A stretch of DNA of 64,000 nt from Craterostigma plantagineum (GCA_027422505.1 JAPQWV010000001.1:6758001-6822000); one strand, 5' to 3'; shown: positions 10,181-22,317, numbered from the stretch's first letter. The notes: generated by a model not told the origin, from the letters alone. Made by a program: numbers and translations.

Positions 10181-11770
10181 TATTTTGGCACACCCGATGT
10201 GTGTGCTTGACTATATAAATCTATAATATTACTTTATATTTTTAATTTTAATAGGTGAAATTATAATGTTGGAATTGATTTTATATTATTTTTAAGAATT
10301 AAAAATGATTTTAAGAATTAATGATGAGAAATTTAAAATTCGAGGTAGAATGATAATTTGTCCTACACCAAATCAATTTGAGAGCCGTTAATTAAATAGA
10401 AAGATTGTGCAGATTTTTCGATGATAGAAAGATTGTGCAGATTTTGATTTTTCGATGATAATTGACTTAAAAAAGAAAACTGAAAACGCCTAGATTCGCC
10501 TAGAAGACCAACTAAGTCCAATAATTCTAATAAACTAAGGCCCAATAACTAAAAACTCAGACCCAATAGTTCCCACAATCTAAACAGAAGTTCTTTCTTC
10601 AATGGGGTTTGTCCACCTTGTTTAGGTAAAGATGACAGGACCCAACAATATCAGCTTATTTTAAAAGTAAAAACGAAACAAAACTCAATTTAGAAGATTA
10701 CAATTTTTTTTTTTCATACTTGGCATTCATAAGGAGAATCTATCTATCTATTTTATTAAGGGAGCACCACATAGTAACTTCTATTTGGCGTATCAATTTC
10801 AATAATTACCATTTTGTCACTAATGAATTAATTAAAAATTATATATTGATTTAAATACTATTATATTAAACATTACACCACAAAATCATCTTAATTATAA
10901 TTTGTCACTAAAATACTAAAAGTTTAAAAAAAACTAAGTATTTAAATTATATATTCAAATATTTATTTAATATTTTTTAGATAGTAGTATATGCATTAAA
11001 TGTTCTTAATTCACTAGTGATATTAATCCCTTGCTTAATTACAGTGTAACTCCTCCTAATGCGTATTGTGTGTATGTGTGTTGTAATAGAATAATACTTT
11101 TCAAAGATTCAACGATTCAATCAAGATTCAAGAGCTTAATGCATAAAAGTCAAGCGCCGAAAGAAATTCTCCTTTTGCGGTCTTGCTTGACAAAGTGGTT
11201 CTCCATTTGTTAATTTATTAGTTTACTGCATGTGAAATATAATGGTCGCAACTCGCAATCATTATTGTAAGTACATGTTCCTTGATTTCGTAATTGATCG
11301 TGGAAATTTAATTTAATGATCGGCAGCTAAATCTTTTAAATGTCTACATTTGTCATTCGTTCTTAGATTATAATTTCAACTTCTAATTTCAGTTAAGAAC
11401 CAGGACCTTGCATTATAAAAAATATATAACGTAGGTACATATATGCATATTGCAACTTTAAGATTATTTTTTTGTCGACATAAGGCATCTCAAACAATGT
11501 CATCGCAATCTATCCATTCGGATTAAATCTAAATTGAATATGAACATACCTGTTAGATGGATAAACCTCCTACATTATTTTTTAAATATAGAGGAAAAAT
11601 ATGTGCGTATTAAACCACATATTTAGTTAAATATATATATAAGAAAAAGGGGGTGAACGAAATCCTCGGTTTTGGATGGAAGCAAATGAGTTGGAAAGAC
11701 AAAGACTTTTTGTACAATATTTGACTTATCATGATCGGAAGTTTACATTCACATTGTCATTTAATTTACA
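10181..11770. other. AT-rich non-coding region
   Basis: No gene recognised. At 10397-10465 there is a local duplication of an AGAAAGATTGTGCAGATTTT motif. A TCTATCTATTTTATTAAG motif at 10740 looks like a plus-oriented Helitron 5' end without a clear partner. Confidence 0.4.
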
Positions 11771-12419
11771 CTAGTTTTTTGCCCGTGCAATGCACGGGTA
11801 TAAATATGTTTTATGTTTATCAAAACTACTAAATTAAATTATAAATTATGTTTGTAAATAATTCTATATTAATCATTTTTTAAGTTACTTTATTAACTTA
11901 TTAATAATTTTTTAAGTTATTTTATTACCTTGTATTTTTATATATCTTTCTAATCATTGAAATTGATATGAAATTGTTTAATACATACTTTTTATCTGCT
12001 ATTTTTTGCCCGTGCATGTTTTAAATACCTAATATAATTAATAAGATAAATTACTAATTTGCCAGGTATGTCCTAAGAGATAAATTAATAGCGTAATATG
12101 AAGGGTATAAGAAAAAGACACGGTACTTGCTAAGATCAATCAAGCATTGGAGTGCTAAGAATAACACCATCATGTCTTCTATGTTGTCTTCTTTTGAACA
12201 TAATGAGACTTCTGCTTCTTTTTTCTATTAATCCCAAACAAATCAACTGCCAGCTCGGCTATATGTGGAACATAAGTAAAAAAATAAATAAATTAGATAA
12301 CTATTTAAATAGAGAACTTGTGGTTCTGCCTGCATTATTCTATAACTGTACTGCTTAATTTGAGAATGAGCATCGAGCAACAACCTGTTACTTATTCACG
12401 AACCTACTGTGCTCGAAGT

Positions 12420-12800
12420 CATTAGTAATTTCTCTAAGCTTACACGTAGTCTGCAGATTTTGCATTTGATGCTCTGATGATTTCCCATGCCATTTAACTG
12501 CCACCTCGTCGAGCAACAACTTGCTCTGTGAACTCTGCTGATAGCGATACTATCTCAGTTTCTTCAAATCTTGCGTAAGGGCGCTTCGATCAGCTTTAAG
12601 CTTCTCAACTTCTTGGGATAGTGCAATTCTTTTATCTTTCGTAGGCGGTGACGGTGGTGATGATTTATGTTTTTCTGTGCTTGTTGTGGATTAGCCAGCG
12701 TTAAGCTTGTGGCTGATTTCTTCAAATGAAGATGTTATTGGGAGATGCTTCTGACATTTGACGAAGGCCAACATTAACGTATTGCCATCGATCGGTATCA
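12420..12800 (-). pseudogene. Captured heat-shock transcription factor fragment
   Basis: On the minus strand, DRWQYVN then (after a frame change) AFVKCQKHLP corresponds to the end of the HSF DNA-binding domain, where family members have DRWEFAN.AF.RGQKHL. Further on, EVEKLKADRSALTQDLKKLR followed by QQSSQSKLLLDE resembles the HR-A/B coiled coil used for trimer formation. Stops (TAG after KKLR, TAA after HKLNAG) and a frame change show it is not functional. It lies wholly inside a Helitron, so it is best read as captured sequence. The HSF class is uncertain. Confidence 0.6.
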
Positions 12801-14744
12801 TTTTTCAAAATCCTATACATGAGTTAGGGAATCAAACAGAACATATAACATACTTTGATCGACAATCTTCCATAAGTATAGAATAACAATCAGTGCACTT
12901 ATTCATTTAGTGAGAAAAGATGAATAGGCTTCCATCTATCATCTATGCAATGCCTTCCAAGTAACGTGCACTCACTATTATGAACAGAAAGTTTATAAAA
13001 CCCATCTTTCTAAAAAAAAATTGTCTCGAGTTCGATTAGGCGAACCGGCATAAATCTCATACAATACCGAGAACATATACAGGCATTGGGACAGCACATG
13101 CAACATGATCGAGAAAAAACTGAGAAACTCACATAAATGTTGCGCTACATCACAAAGCTCGACAAATTGTTATGCTGGAAGTAATTCGACAATAGGTGCA
13201 ACGCGAACTTGGAAGCGTCCCGTGTGATGAAACTTACCCATTGGTTAAGTCCACGATATCAAAGCACCCGTTGACTCCTTGCTGAATAGTTTAATTGACA
13301 ACGACGACAGAATATTTTCCGTCTCTAACACCTTTCCTCCCAAAAAGGAAAAACTTACCAATAGTTTTTGTGACCGGTAATTCGACGCCATTTCGCCAAG
13401 TACCAGTCACAGGAAATCGTAAAAGAAGAATTTAAAAGACAAAAAAGAAGCCATCCCTTGCACCACCCCAAACAACCGGCCTTGACTTATACAATATGAC
13501 ATCGTCGCCGCCGCTGCCTCCTTTGAGCCCTTTCACAGCCGGTCACTACCCATTCCCAACTTCTAGTTGTCGCCCATCGCTGCCTTGCACAACCACTCAC
13601 ACCACATATCTTCCACAATGGCCTACCGCAGCGCACCTGACAGCCGAGCAGCCCCCGCCTCGCACACGGAAAATCAGACCCGTGAGGAAACATAACCTTT
13701 AAGACAAACAATAGAGTAACGCCCTAAAGTAACCAAGTGCAAATCTGAATAATCGACGAACAGTGCCTGCATCGCTTATGAAGACTCAACATCATTCAGA
13801 ATTTCCGATTGCATTGCCGCCATAGTACGCTGCAACTGCAACGAATATGAAAGCAAAGATGGAGTTTTATCCACGACACACGCGATTTCTCTTTCTTACT
13901 TGCATTCGTGCTGCCGAGATGCCATCGAGATTGAACCTGAACATTGGGAGGTTCAAATGGAGCCTTGTCCGTCGGTGCTTGAGACGGCGGCGATGTGAGC
14001 TTTGAGGACCTTCGTAGTGATCCCTTCCTCATTTTCTCAGTCGGGAATTTGAAGGGTTGGTTTTATTTTGTGTTAACAGTCGCGAGCATGGGTTATTAGT
14101 ACATGATCCCGCCACTCACTGCCCCATGAAACCTTTCACAGCAGCTCGCCAACCATTACCAGCTATTCGCAATCACTCGCCCCCGCCCCACACCACCAAT
14201 TGAATCCAACGACCTCTCGTAGTTTTCCCTCGCCACCCCTCGAAGCCAAGCAACCCGCACCTCACACCTCAGATTTGACAATCGGTATCTCGCAGCATCC
14301 CCTGGCACTGAAGATCTCATCTGTTTGGCCAAATCCACTCCATAGCTATCGATGTCGGGGCTGACGCTGAAATACACGCACAGACAACGCCTTTTCAGGC
14401 CAACACAATTAGACACGGTCATCGTAAACTTCGAATAAATGAACTGAAATCCTTTTCGCATCTCTACGTTCTCTACATTGTCAGGAGCCAAAAGTAGCTG
14501 AACGGAATGTACAAACAAATGAAAAATATCTTAGCACCCCTTGTTTGCAACTGTTTTACTAATGAATTCCAAACATCACTAAATCATCATTTCTTTATCA
14601 ATTATTAATACTCATAAGCATCTAAATCAAAAGGCTAAATAGTACTCATAAGCATCTAAATCAAAAGGCTAAATCCTAATCGCACTTCAAATGAACAATG
14701 AAATGAAACTGAAAAAACTTCCGAATATTATTAAACAAAACCTT

Positions 14745-14995
14745 AGTCTGCATAAGCTTCATGAGAAGCTCCTTATCCACATTGATAGCCTCCGCGATAA
14801 CCTCCAACGCCGCTAAAACTCTCCCTACAATCTTCCCTCCACGTTAACCGCTCTGCTCAAGAAATGCAAAATCTGACATTCGGACGCCAAAATCGACAGA
14901 TAGGTCGGCGCTGCATCTCCAACACCGATCGTTGATTGAAATTTGCCCGACAGCAATTGCAGCCTCGTACCACAACTCTTAATATCTCTATCAGA
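14745..14995 (-). pseudogene. Unrecognised captured exon-like segment in Helitron
   Basis: The minus strand reads DIKSCGTRLQLLSGKFQSTI, continuing through VGDAAPTYLSILASECQILH and FLSRAVNVEG. It then shifts frame into KIVGRVLAALEVIAEAINVD and KELLMKLMQTK. The length without stops and the amphipathic helical look suggest a real former exon. I do not recognise the family. Confidence 0.35.
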
Positions 14996-15525
14996 GCATC
15001 CACCATTATCTCAGATCTGGTAAGCGTTTCCACGGATTCGTGTTTACATTGATCTTCCGACTAACCGTCTCACCTTTAAAGGCCGAAATAAATCGACAAC
15101 ATAATGGACTATTGTTTTATGCATCTTTCTTTATCTGCACTTGATGCATCCGATGATAGATTTCTTCATGGCGTCAACCATCGACGTATCAGCTAGGGTC
15201 TCCACAAAACTGAAAAAAAAACTCCAAAATCAATCCTAAATTGCTACAAATTTATACTGTTTTTTACTAAATCTTAGCTTTGCTCCCAGGATTTGTTGGA
15301 ACAAAGAAATAGGGCTCGAATGCATCGACTGTGGTGTGGTATCCTAAATGAGAGTGGGCAGTTTTATTTTGAGGTGTATTGGTTGGACTTGGGAGTTTCT
15401 TCCACGTCTTTTTTCCTCAACATATTGGGTGTTTTGTTTTTAATTTTTTACTCTTTAATTAACTTTTAAAATAAAAGACACGTGTCCCCTTATGATGAAA
15501 CCTACATTTCTATTTATATATATGA

Positions 15526-16332
15526 TTTGTTTTCTTTTTACTACGATGCAAATAACGTGCATTAGGTTACACGTGGCTCACATGCAAGGATTAACCCTAA
15601 TCACACCCCTCGACCAATATACACATGCCAACATGTAATCAATTAATAAATTAAGCTCCTATATTTATATTGCTTAATGATTCTTTTATTTAAATCGGAA
15701 ACAGCTCAATTTGGCTTAATTGCGAGCTTATAATGGCTGAAAGGAAAATGGAAATAAAATTAAAATTATAGAAAAAGAAGAAAAAAGCAAATAGGCAGCT
15801 GATCAGCAGCATGCAGGGAATGTGCAGAACATGGCGTACAATTGATGCTGCTTCACTGTCCCTCCTTTGTCACTCACATGCAAATCCTCTTCCTTTTTTC
15901 ATTATTACTATTACTATTTTTATTACTACTATTATTGTTATTGTTGTTATTAATACAAAAAAACAATGAGACTTGTGCGACCAGATAATCTCCCATGGAA
16001 AATGTACCCAATATATGTTCATGTGTGACAAGTTCACTCAAATTAGTAAGAGGAAGTTTGATCCTATATTTTCTCCATAAACCTTGAGATATCAAACATC
16101 GACCGAGCCAAGACCTCTCATCTGTCTAATTATTATTTTTTTAAACTGTAGTAATATTTGCATTATAACATTAGTACAATATTCCTAGGATGAGATTATA
16201 TTTGGTGCCAGGTGAGAATGTTTCACTCCTCATACAAAATTGAAGTCAGAATTTGAAGTATGAACCCTCCAAAAATAGAAGTGTCTCCAACCATTATTAG
16301 GTCATGTTCTGTAATAGATCCTCAAACTAAAC
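15526..16332. other. Non-coding stretch between Helitron and copia element
   Basis: It contains an imperfect trinucleotide tract (AAT/ATT, about 15898-15955). Small frames have no recognisable content. Confidence 0.4.
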
Positions 16333-16844
16333 TGTTAGGTGACCTTGCACGTGGTCTTTGACCATTCAAAGTTCAAATATAGCTGCAAGATTGGAAATCA
16401 AAATATACTGCGCCGCGATCTGATTTTTGTGTGGAGGAATAATAAAGTGGCTACCTAATCTTCACATGGACTGCTAAGAATTCGTAAAAGGAGCTGCGCA
16501 TATTTTTCTTTTGTTCAGATGGCAAAACAATGCACTCCTCACCTATAAATAGGCATCATACGAAGCAGTAGAGAACACACCACACAGATCTTCGTTCTTC
16601 TCCTCTGATTATTTTCTGTAGCCTACTCCTAATATTATTGTAGTGCTTTTGTACCACGTCAGTGTACGTGTTTGTAATCTCTCCACATAATAAAGAAGTT
16701 CTACCCTTCGGCCCGTGGACGTAGGTCATTCTGACCGAACCACGTAAATCTCGTGTCACTATCCAAATTTATTTTTCGTCTCTTTGATTTATTATCGTCA
16801 TTTTTCGGGCAAATAATTATCGGGGATTTCCGCATATCCTAACA
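16333..16844 (+). repeat. 5' LTR of copia element
   Basis: 512 bp, starting TGTTAGG and ending CCTAACA. It is followed after four bases by the PBS. A TATAAATAG box is at 16543-16551, which fits the U3 promoter. Its last 174 bp are repeated at 18979-19152. Confidence 0.9.
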
Positions 16845-16885
16845 AATTGGTATCAGAGCCTACCCCGATTTATTTTTTAGCCACC

Positions 16886-17623
16886 ATGACGATAACAAAG
16901 ATGTCAATTGAAAAGTTCGACAGAAATGTCAACTTTGCAATGTGGAGTCTCAAGATGGAGGCCATACTCATTCAAGACGGTTGCGAGGTGGCGCTTGAAG
17001 GCGCAAAAAAGAAACCAACCGAAATGAAGGACGATCAATTTAATGAATTGGACAAAAAAGCCAGATCGGCTATTATCTTAAATCTCTCTTACGAGGTTTT
17101 ACAAGAAGTTGCCACGGAGACGACGGCCATGGGTATGTGGGATGCGTTAAAAGCTATCTACATGAAGAAGACTAAGGAGAATCGGCTTTATTTAAAGCAG
17201 AAGCTTTACAGTATGAAAATGACGGAAGGTACTTCTATTCTTTCGCATCTCGATAAATTCGATTCAATCATTATTGATTTGGCGAACGTAGAAGTAAAAG
17301 TGACAGACGAAGATCAGGCCATAATATTGTTGTGTTCCCTTCCCTCGTCTTTAAAACATTTTCGTGACACGATTATATACGGAAAAGACACAATATCATA
17401 TTCTAGTGTCAAATCCGCGTTACAATCGAAAGAACAGATAGACAGGGATATTACGGGAGAAACAAGTGGTAGCCAGGCAAAAGGCCTGTTTGCACGGGGA
17501 AGACCAGAACGTAGAGACGCTGAAAATGGCAGATCTAAAGAAAGGTCAAAATCCAGGTACAGAAATAAAGTCTGTAATTTTTGCAAGAAAAATGGTCACA
17601 TTAAAGCTGATTGTTTTAAATAA
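16886..17623 (+). pseudogene. Copia gag with zinc knuckle
   Basis: The likely start is the ATG at 16886 in a CCACC context. The upstream in-frame ATG at 16847 overlaps the PBS and is unlikely. The 245 residues hold a UBN2-type gag domain (MSIEKFDRNVNFAMWSLKME ... LYSMKMTEGTSILSHLDKF) and a CX2CX4HX4C zinc knuckle CNFCKKNGHIKADC at the end. A TAA follows at once and the pol frame downstream is displaced by one base, so gag and pol no longer join. Gag packages the element RNA in virus-like particles. Confidence 0.85.
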
Positions 17624-18978
17624 AAAATAAGGAGAAAAATAATCAGCAATATAATAAACCCGCCGAAGCTAGTTTAGCTGCTGATGAGAGCGATGAAACT
17701 ATTTTTGTAGCAACTGCAAATATTGTTAGGTCTGATAATGAGTGGATCTTAGATTCGGGTTGTTCTTACCACATAAGTCGGAGTAGAGATTGTTTTTCCA
17801 CATATGAAAAATTCGATGGTGGATATGTCTTAACGGGAAATGATGCTCCGTGTAAAGTTGTTGGTAAAGGCACAGTTAGGATCAAGATGTTCGACGGAAT
17901 CATCCGAACGCTCACAGAAGTCAGACATGTTCCAGATATGAAGAGAAATCTTGTCTCTTTAGGCACACTTGAATCTCAAGGGTGCAGGTTCTCAGGTGAA
18001 GGTGGAGTTTTGAAAATTGCCAGAGGTGCCCTTGTCGTGATGAAAGCTTGCAGGTCTGGAAATTTGTATATTTTGCAGGGAACTACTGTTACAGGTTCCG
18101 CTGCAGTTTCGACATCCCCGGAGGTTGATACCACGCGATTATGGCATATGCGACTTGGACACATGGGAGAAAAAGGCTTGACGATTTTAAGCAAGCGAGG
18201 CCTACTTTGTGGTCAAAGTACTGGTAAGATGGACTTTTGCGAACACTGTATTTTTGGGAAGCAGAAACGAGTTAGCTTCACTTCGCCAGCTGTCCACAGG
18301 ACGAAAGGTACTTTGGACTATATTCATTCTGATGTATGGGGTCCTTCTCGTGTTCCGTCCAAAGGTGGTGCAAGATACATGTTGACTTTCATTGATGATT
18401 TTTCAAGGAAAGTTTGGGTCTATTTTCTTAAGCAGAAAAGTGATGTTATCCTAACATTTAAACAATGGAAAGCTTTGATTGAAAAGCAGACAGGAAAACA
18501 GATCAAGCGGTTGCGGACAGATAATGGCTTAGAATTTTGTGGAAGCGAGTTCAACGAATTTTGCAAGAATGATGGTATTGGTCGACATCACACTGTTCGA
18601 ATGACGCCTCAACAAAATGGTGTTGCCGAGCGCATGAACCGGACGCTTCTAGAGAGAGCTCGATGTATGATCTCCAACGCTGGGTTGACAAATGATTTTT
18701 GGGCTGAAGCTATCGCCGCAGCATGTTATATTGTCAACCGCTCACCGTGTTCACTGATCAATTTCAAGACTCCTGAGGAAGTTTGGTCAGGTACTCCTGC
18801 TGATTACTCAAACTTAAGAATATTTGGGTGCCCAGCTTATATGCACGTAAACGAGGGAAAGTTAGAGCCTAGAGCTAAAAAGTGTATTTTTCTCGGTTAC
18901 GCTTCAGGGGTGAAAGGATATAGACTATATAATCCTGATCCCAAATCACCCAAATTCATAATTAGCAGAGATGTTACA
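17624..18978 (+). pseudogene. Copia pol fragment: protease and integrase, RT missing
   Basis: The frame opens at about 17635 without a start codon. The protease active site is [11 protein letters not shown] (Asp of DSG). The integrase zinc-binding part is HMRLGHMG ... CEHCIFGKQ, and the catalytic triad is visible as [16 protein letters not shown] and [12 protein letters not shown]. After SRDVTFVIS the frame runs straight into LTR sequence and stops at 19095. The lack of RT, RNase H and the U3 part of the LTR makes this copy unable to move by itself. Confidence 0.88.
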
Positions 18979-19152
18979 TTTGTAATCTCTCCACATAATG
19001 AAGAAGTTCTACCCTCCGGCCCGTGGACGTATGTCATTCTGACCGAACCACGTAAATCTCGTGTCACTATCCAAATTTATTTTTCGTCTCTTTGATTTAT
19101 TATCGTCATTTTTCGGGCAAATAATTATCGGGGATTTCCGCATATCCTAACA

Positions 19153-19915
19153 TAAACAATTGTACTAAATGGTATTTATTTGTGTACAAACATATGATGG
19201 TATAATACGAAATATTCTATTTGTTTTTTTTTTTTTTATAAAAATCCTCTCTAGTTAAATTGTTTTTTCTTCCCTAGGCGCATGTGCTTCTCCATGTGCA
19301 TTCTTTCCTTTTCTCTTCAATTCATGGCCCATCCCCCACATTCACATGTGCCCTCTACACAACACATAAACACCACCACCACCACTCCAAATGACAAAAT
19401 TGTCCTCGAATTTCCTCCCTTTTTCCATTAAATTTGAAATGTGGGAAGGGAAATTGCTTGAAACTATAATTTTTACATAAATCGTACCAAAAATAAATGT
19501 ACTTAAAAGTGCATTTACGATACGGGGGATATTATGGTAAAATTGATCTCAAGGGTCCCGAGACTCGCATGTGCCGTAGCACTGCTACGGCACCAGACAG
19601 AGCACATTTGAGTTATGACCGCTTTTATTTGAGGTGAGATTTATTACATATATTTCTGAAAGTACGGAACTACCCCCGATAGGCACGGACATGGAAATAT
19701 CTGTTATTGGGGTGGGGGACATTGCATGGCATCGAAAAGTACTACTGGCTTTTCTTCTTCAATATTTATACGTTCTTAATTATTGATTAAATTAAGAATG
19801 GCATTCTTGTAATTTCGCCCTACACCTCCCTCCCCTTACTTGTACACACCTTCTCACACCTCTATAAACGCCATCCCATAGGAGCACCGTTATTTAGTAT
19901 TTACCCATCCAAGCA
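19153..19915. promoter_or_regulatory. Upstream region of the bHLH gene with TATA box
   Basis: CTATAAACG at 19861-19869 is a good TATA box, about 50 bp before the first ATG at 19916. A short perfect palindrome, GCCGTAGC-ACT-GCTACGGC, lies at 19582-19600. Nothing else is recognised. Confidence 0.4.
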
Positions 19916-20280
19916 ATGGGTTCGAAGCCAAGGAGTACCATAACCGCCGCCGGGCTAGGAGGCTGAGGAATAGGCCGTCGAAGCCATGCAGCAGCCGCCG
20001 CCGCCAGCCCACTCGCGGCGGCGCGTCGGTTTCAGACAAGCTCGAGGCTCTCAGGGAGCTCATTCCTTCATCCGAGCAGCAGAAAGACGAAGAAATAAGG
20101 ACTGACCAGCTCTACAAAGAGACGGCGGAGTACATAGTTCTTTTGAAGGCTCAAGTCCTTGTTTTGCAGAAGCTGGTCGAGCATTACGGCGGCCCATCGC
20201 CGGCGGCGCACGGCGAGGCTCATATTGACGTCGGCGATGGTCTTTTGATGGGACCAAACTGCGTGGGCCTTTTTTTTTAG
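19916..20280 (+). pseudogene. Atypical (non-basic) bHLH transcription regulator, start codon out of frame
   Basis: From 19921 to the TAG at 20278-20280 one frame reads KEYHNRRRARRLRNRPSKP, later SVSDKLEALRELIP, then DQLYKETAEYIVLLKAQVLV and LQKLVEHYGG. This is the helix-loop-helix part of the small plant bHLH proteins that lack the E-box contact residues (groups including UPBEAT1 and related IBH1/SAC51-like factors). They regulate by dimerising. No ATG exists in this frame before the C-terminus. The only ATG with a suitable position, 19916, lies one frame off and runs into a stop after 16 codons; its first codons (MGSKP) look like a proper N-terminus. A one-base deletion or two-base insertion near 19930 explains this. 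A TATA box sits upstream, so the loss may be very recent or a sequencing error. Confidence 0.68.
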
Positions 20281-20614
20281 TTTATCTTTTTTTTTTCTTA
20301 TTTAAGCCAAGAAAATGAAGATATTGAGATTTGAGAAACATGTGAAAGACGAGATGGAGGAGATTTAATCATTGATTGACGCTGTTTTTTGTTTTGCTTT
20401 TTTTTTTTCTTTTTGATTTGTTTATTTTTAATCTTATTATTTTTTTTTTCTCTGTTTTACGGGGTTACTCATTAGTGTAGTAGTCTTCATTCGTTAGTTT
20501 TCTTTGCTGAAAAAGGGAAAAAAATTGTTTTAGGCGGTTCGGTTTAAGTAATTACCGTAATACCACAAGTTGATTTAGTTTCGACCAAGTTTTGTTACGT
20601 CTTCTGCAACATCA

Positions 20615-20651
<37 letters not shown>

Positions 20652-21211
20652 GTATTTAATGTGTATTTTTTGCATCTAAATTGTTCTTACATGCATGTTG
20701 GGTCCTCTCTCTCATGTAAGAGTTATTACATTGATTGGTTTGGTTCCCACAAATTACATCTTTGATCATAGATGCAATGCTCTTTTCTCAACGTTTCCTT
20801 ACTATTATCATTATTGCAAAAAATGTCTATTCTCTGGATATTACAAGAATGTAATTACAAAACATATCAGGAAATTTGAAGGTGAATCACATGAAGGTGC
20901 TTAAAAGCTTTGTCCCCATTTGTGAAGGCAAAAACCATCACTTTCTCAGTTCTGAGGCACAACTGTGCTTACGGCATGGCATATTCCGCCAACAAGATCC
21001 ACGACAAAATAATAAATTTACTTTGTATTTTAAAATACAATTAATGTAATTAGGCTTGAAAACAAGCATAAAATCTAAAATACTGAATTATGCAAAATCA
21101 TTAATTGTTTATATTGACATTAAGTTATAAAAACTATTATATGGCATGACTCAAAAATAAATGCATCCCATAAATATAACCATGTAATAAAATTTCACAC
21201 ACACACACACA
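20281..21211. other. 3' flank of bHLH gene, with microsatellites
   Basis: T-rich 3' UTR-like sequence comes first. A pure ATT repeat runs at 20615-20651 and a CA repeat at 21195-21213. No coding sequence is recognised. Confidence 0.5.
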
Positions 21212-21453
21212 CATATATTGTATTATATTAAGGATGAGGGGCCACACTAGGATATACCGTCAACCGGTCTGTACCAATTGATCAATCATATTTTTTCTAC
21301 ATCTGTTAAAAAAATAATAAAAAAAAGACTTATTAAACTACGTACATTCCATAACCTCCAAATGCTATTTTTAGTAAATTAATTATTAAAAATATTTAAT
21401 AATAATTAACTATTTTATTGCGCACATGTAGGGTGTGCCAGAAATACTATTAT
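21212..21453 (+). mobile_element. Helitron-like remnant, plus orientation
   Basis: The 3' end shows GCACATGTAGGGTGTGC as a hairpin followed by CAGAAATACTA and T. The preceding 130 bp, with CAAATGCTATTTTTAGTA and TTTTATTGCG, match the outer ends of the inverted repeat at 60551-61734. The 5' end is uncertain. Confidence 0.4.
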
Positions 21454-21777
21454 ATATATAACAGTCAGCTCTGTTATGCAATAGCATTCACATGCCATTT
21501 TATTACAAAAAACAACCATGAACTTCTGTTAATTTACAGTAGTCACTGTCGAAAATGTGACTGATTTGCGATTTGAATTGCGATTCCATCTCTGTGAGGA
21601 CATGATATTGTGGTGGAAATCGATAATTGCAAAGTAAGTGACTATTATGATTAATTTACTTATTTACATATAATCGTTTATTTTAACTGTTTATTGTTAC
21701 GGAAATAAATTTCGTTTACGTTATAATTAATTAATTTTGTACTCGTGCAATACACGGTATTAACTATCTGTAAGTAT

Positions 21778-22020
21778 TACTCCCTCCGTCCCAAGCCATT
21801 TTATACATTTTACTAAATCGGGCGTCCCACATCTTTTTTACATTTCCTTCTTTAGCAAAAAAACTATCACAAACAATCAATATAATAATATTAAATATTT
21901 TTAAAAGACGTGCCAAAATATACACTTTTTTTACCTTTTAATTGTACTATATATTAAAATATTCAGTTTCTTAATTTGCGTGTCAAATTCCAAACAAAAA
22001 GATTTGGGACAGAGAGAGTA
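21778..22020. mobile_element. Stowaway-like MITE (Tc1/mariner type)
   Basis: Starts TACTCCCTCCGTCCCA and ends TTGGGACAGAGAGAGTA, an imperfect inverted repeat bounded by TA. About 243 bp, no ORF. CTCCCTCCGTCCC is the common plant Stowaway/mariner end. Confidence 0.7.
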
Positions 22021-22317
22021 TTTAATTTATGTTTAACACATGGTAGTGGGATTTTTTGGGGGGTTTTATTATTTATTTTATTTTTAAAATTAAGAGACAC
22101 GTGGCAGCATATGAGAACATCTATATTTCTATAACTAGCTTTTTCCCGTGCAATGCACGGGTCTTAATATCATAGATAATGTAAAGTACTATTATTTGTT
22201 AATACAAAAAACGCAAATAATATTATAGATTTTAAACTATAAAATCGTAAAATGAATAAGTTAACGTATATATAAATCAAAATGTTATATGTAGTGAGAA
22301 AAAATACACAGAAATCG

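Larger units (their letters stand above)
11771..15525 (-). mobile_element. Gene-capturing non-autonomous Helitron (3755 bp)
   Basis: Read on the minus strand, the 5' end at 15525 is TCATATATATAAATAGAAAT after an A. The 3' end at 11771 is a perfect hairpin CCCGTGCATTGCACGGG, then CAAAAAACTAG, then T. The same 5' and 3' motifs delimit the RepHel Helitron at 22135-31358, so that family could have moved this element. No Rep or helicase is present. The inside carries pieces of unrelated host genes in decayed form: a heat-shock-factor fragment near 12420-12800 and an unrecognised stop-poor stretch near 14745-14995. Transduplication of gene fragments is well known for plant Helitrons. Confidence 0.78.
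16333..19152 (+). mobile_element. Ty1/copia retrotransposon, internally deleted
   Basis: The 5' LTR is 16333-16844 (TGTTAGG ... CCTAACA). The PBS TGGTATCAGAGCC is at 16849-16861, complementary to initiator tRNA-Met. The 3' LTR is cut to its last 174 bp (18979-19152). A perfect 5-bp target duplication TAAAC is at 16328-16332 and 19153-19157. The shared 174 bp of the two LTRs differ at only three positions, so the insertion is recent. Gag, protease and integrase are present; reverse transcriptase, RNase H and the start of the 3' LTR were lost in one deletion whose junction lies at 18979. Confidence 0.93.

Noticed and set aside
11775..11800. GC-rich hairpin as a bacterial-type terminator
   Set aside because: It is the Helitron 3' hairpin: CTAG and an A/T insertion site follow, and the same hairpin ends the RepHel element.
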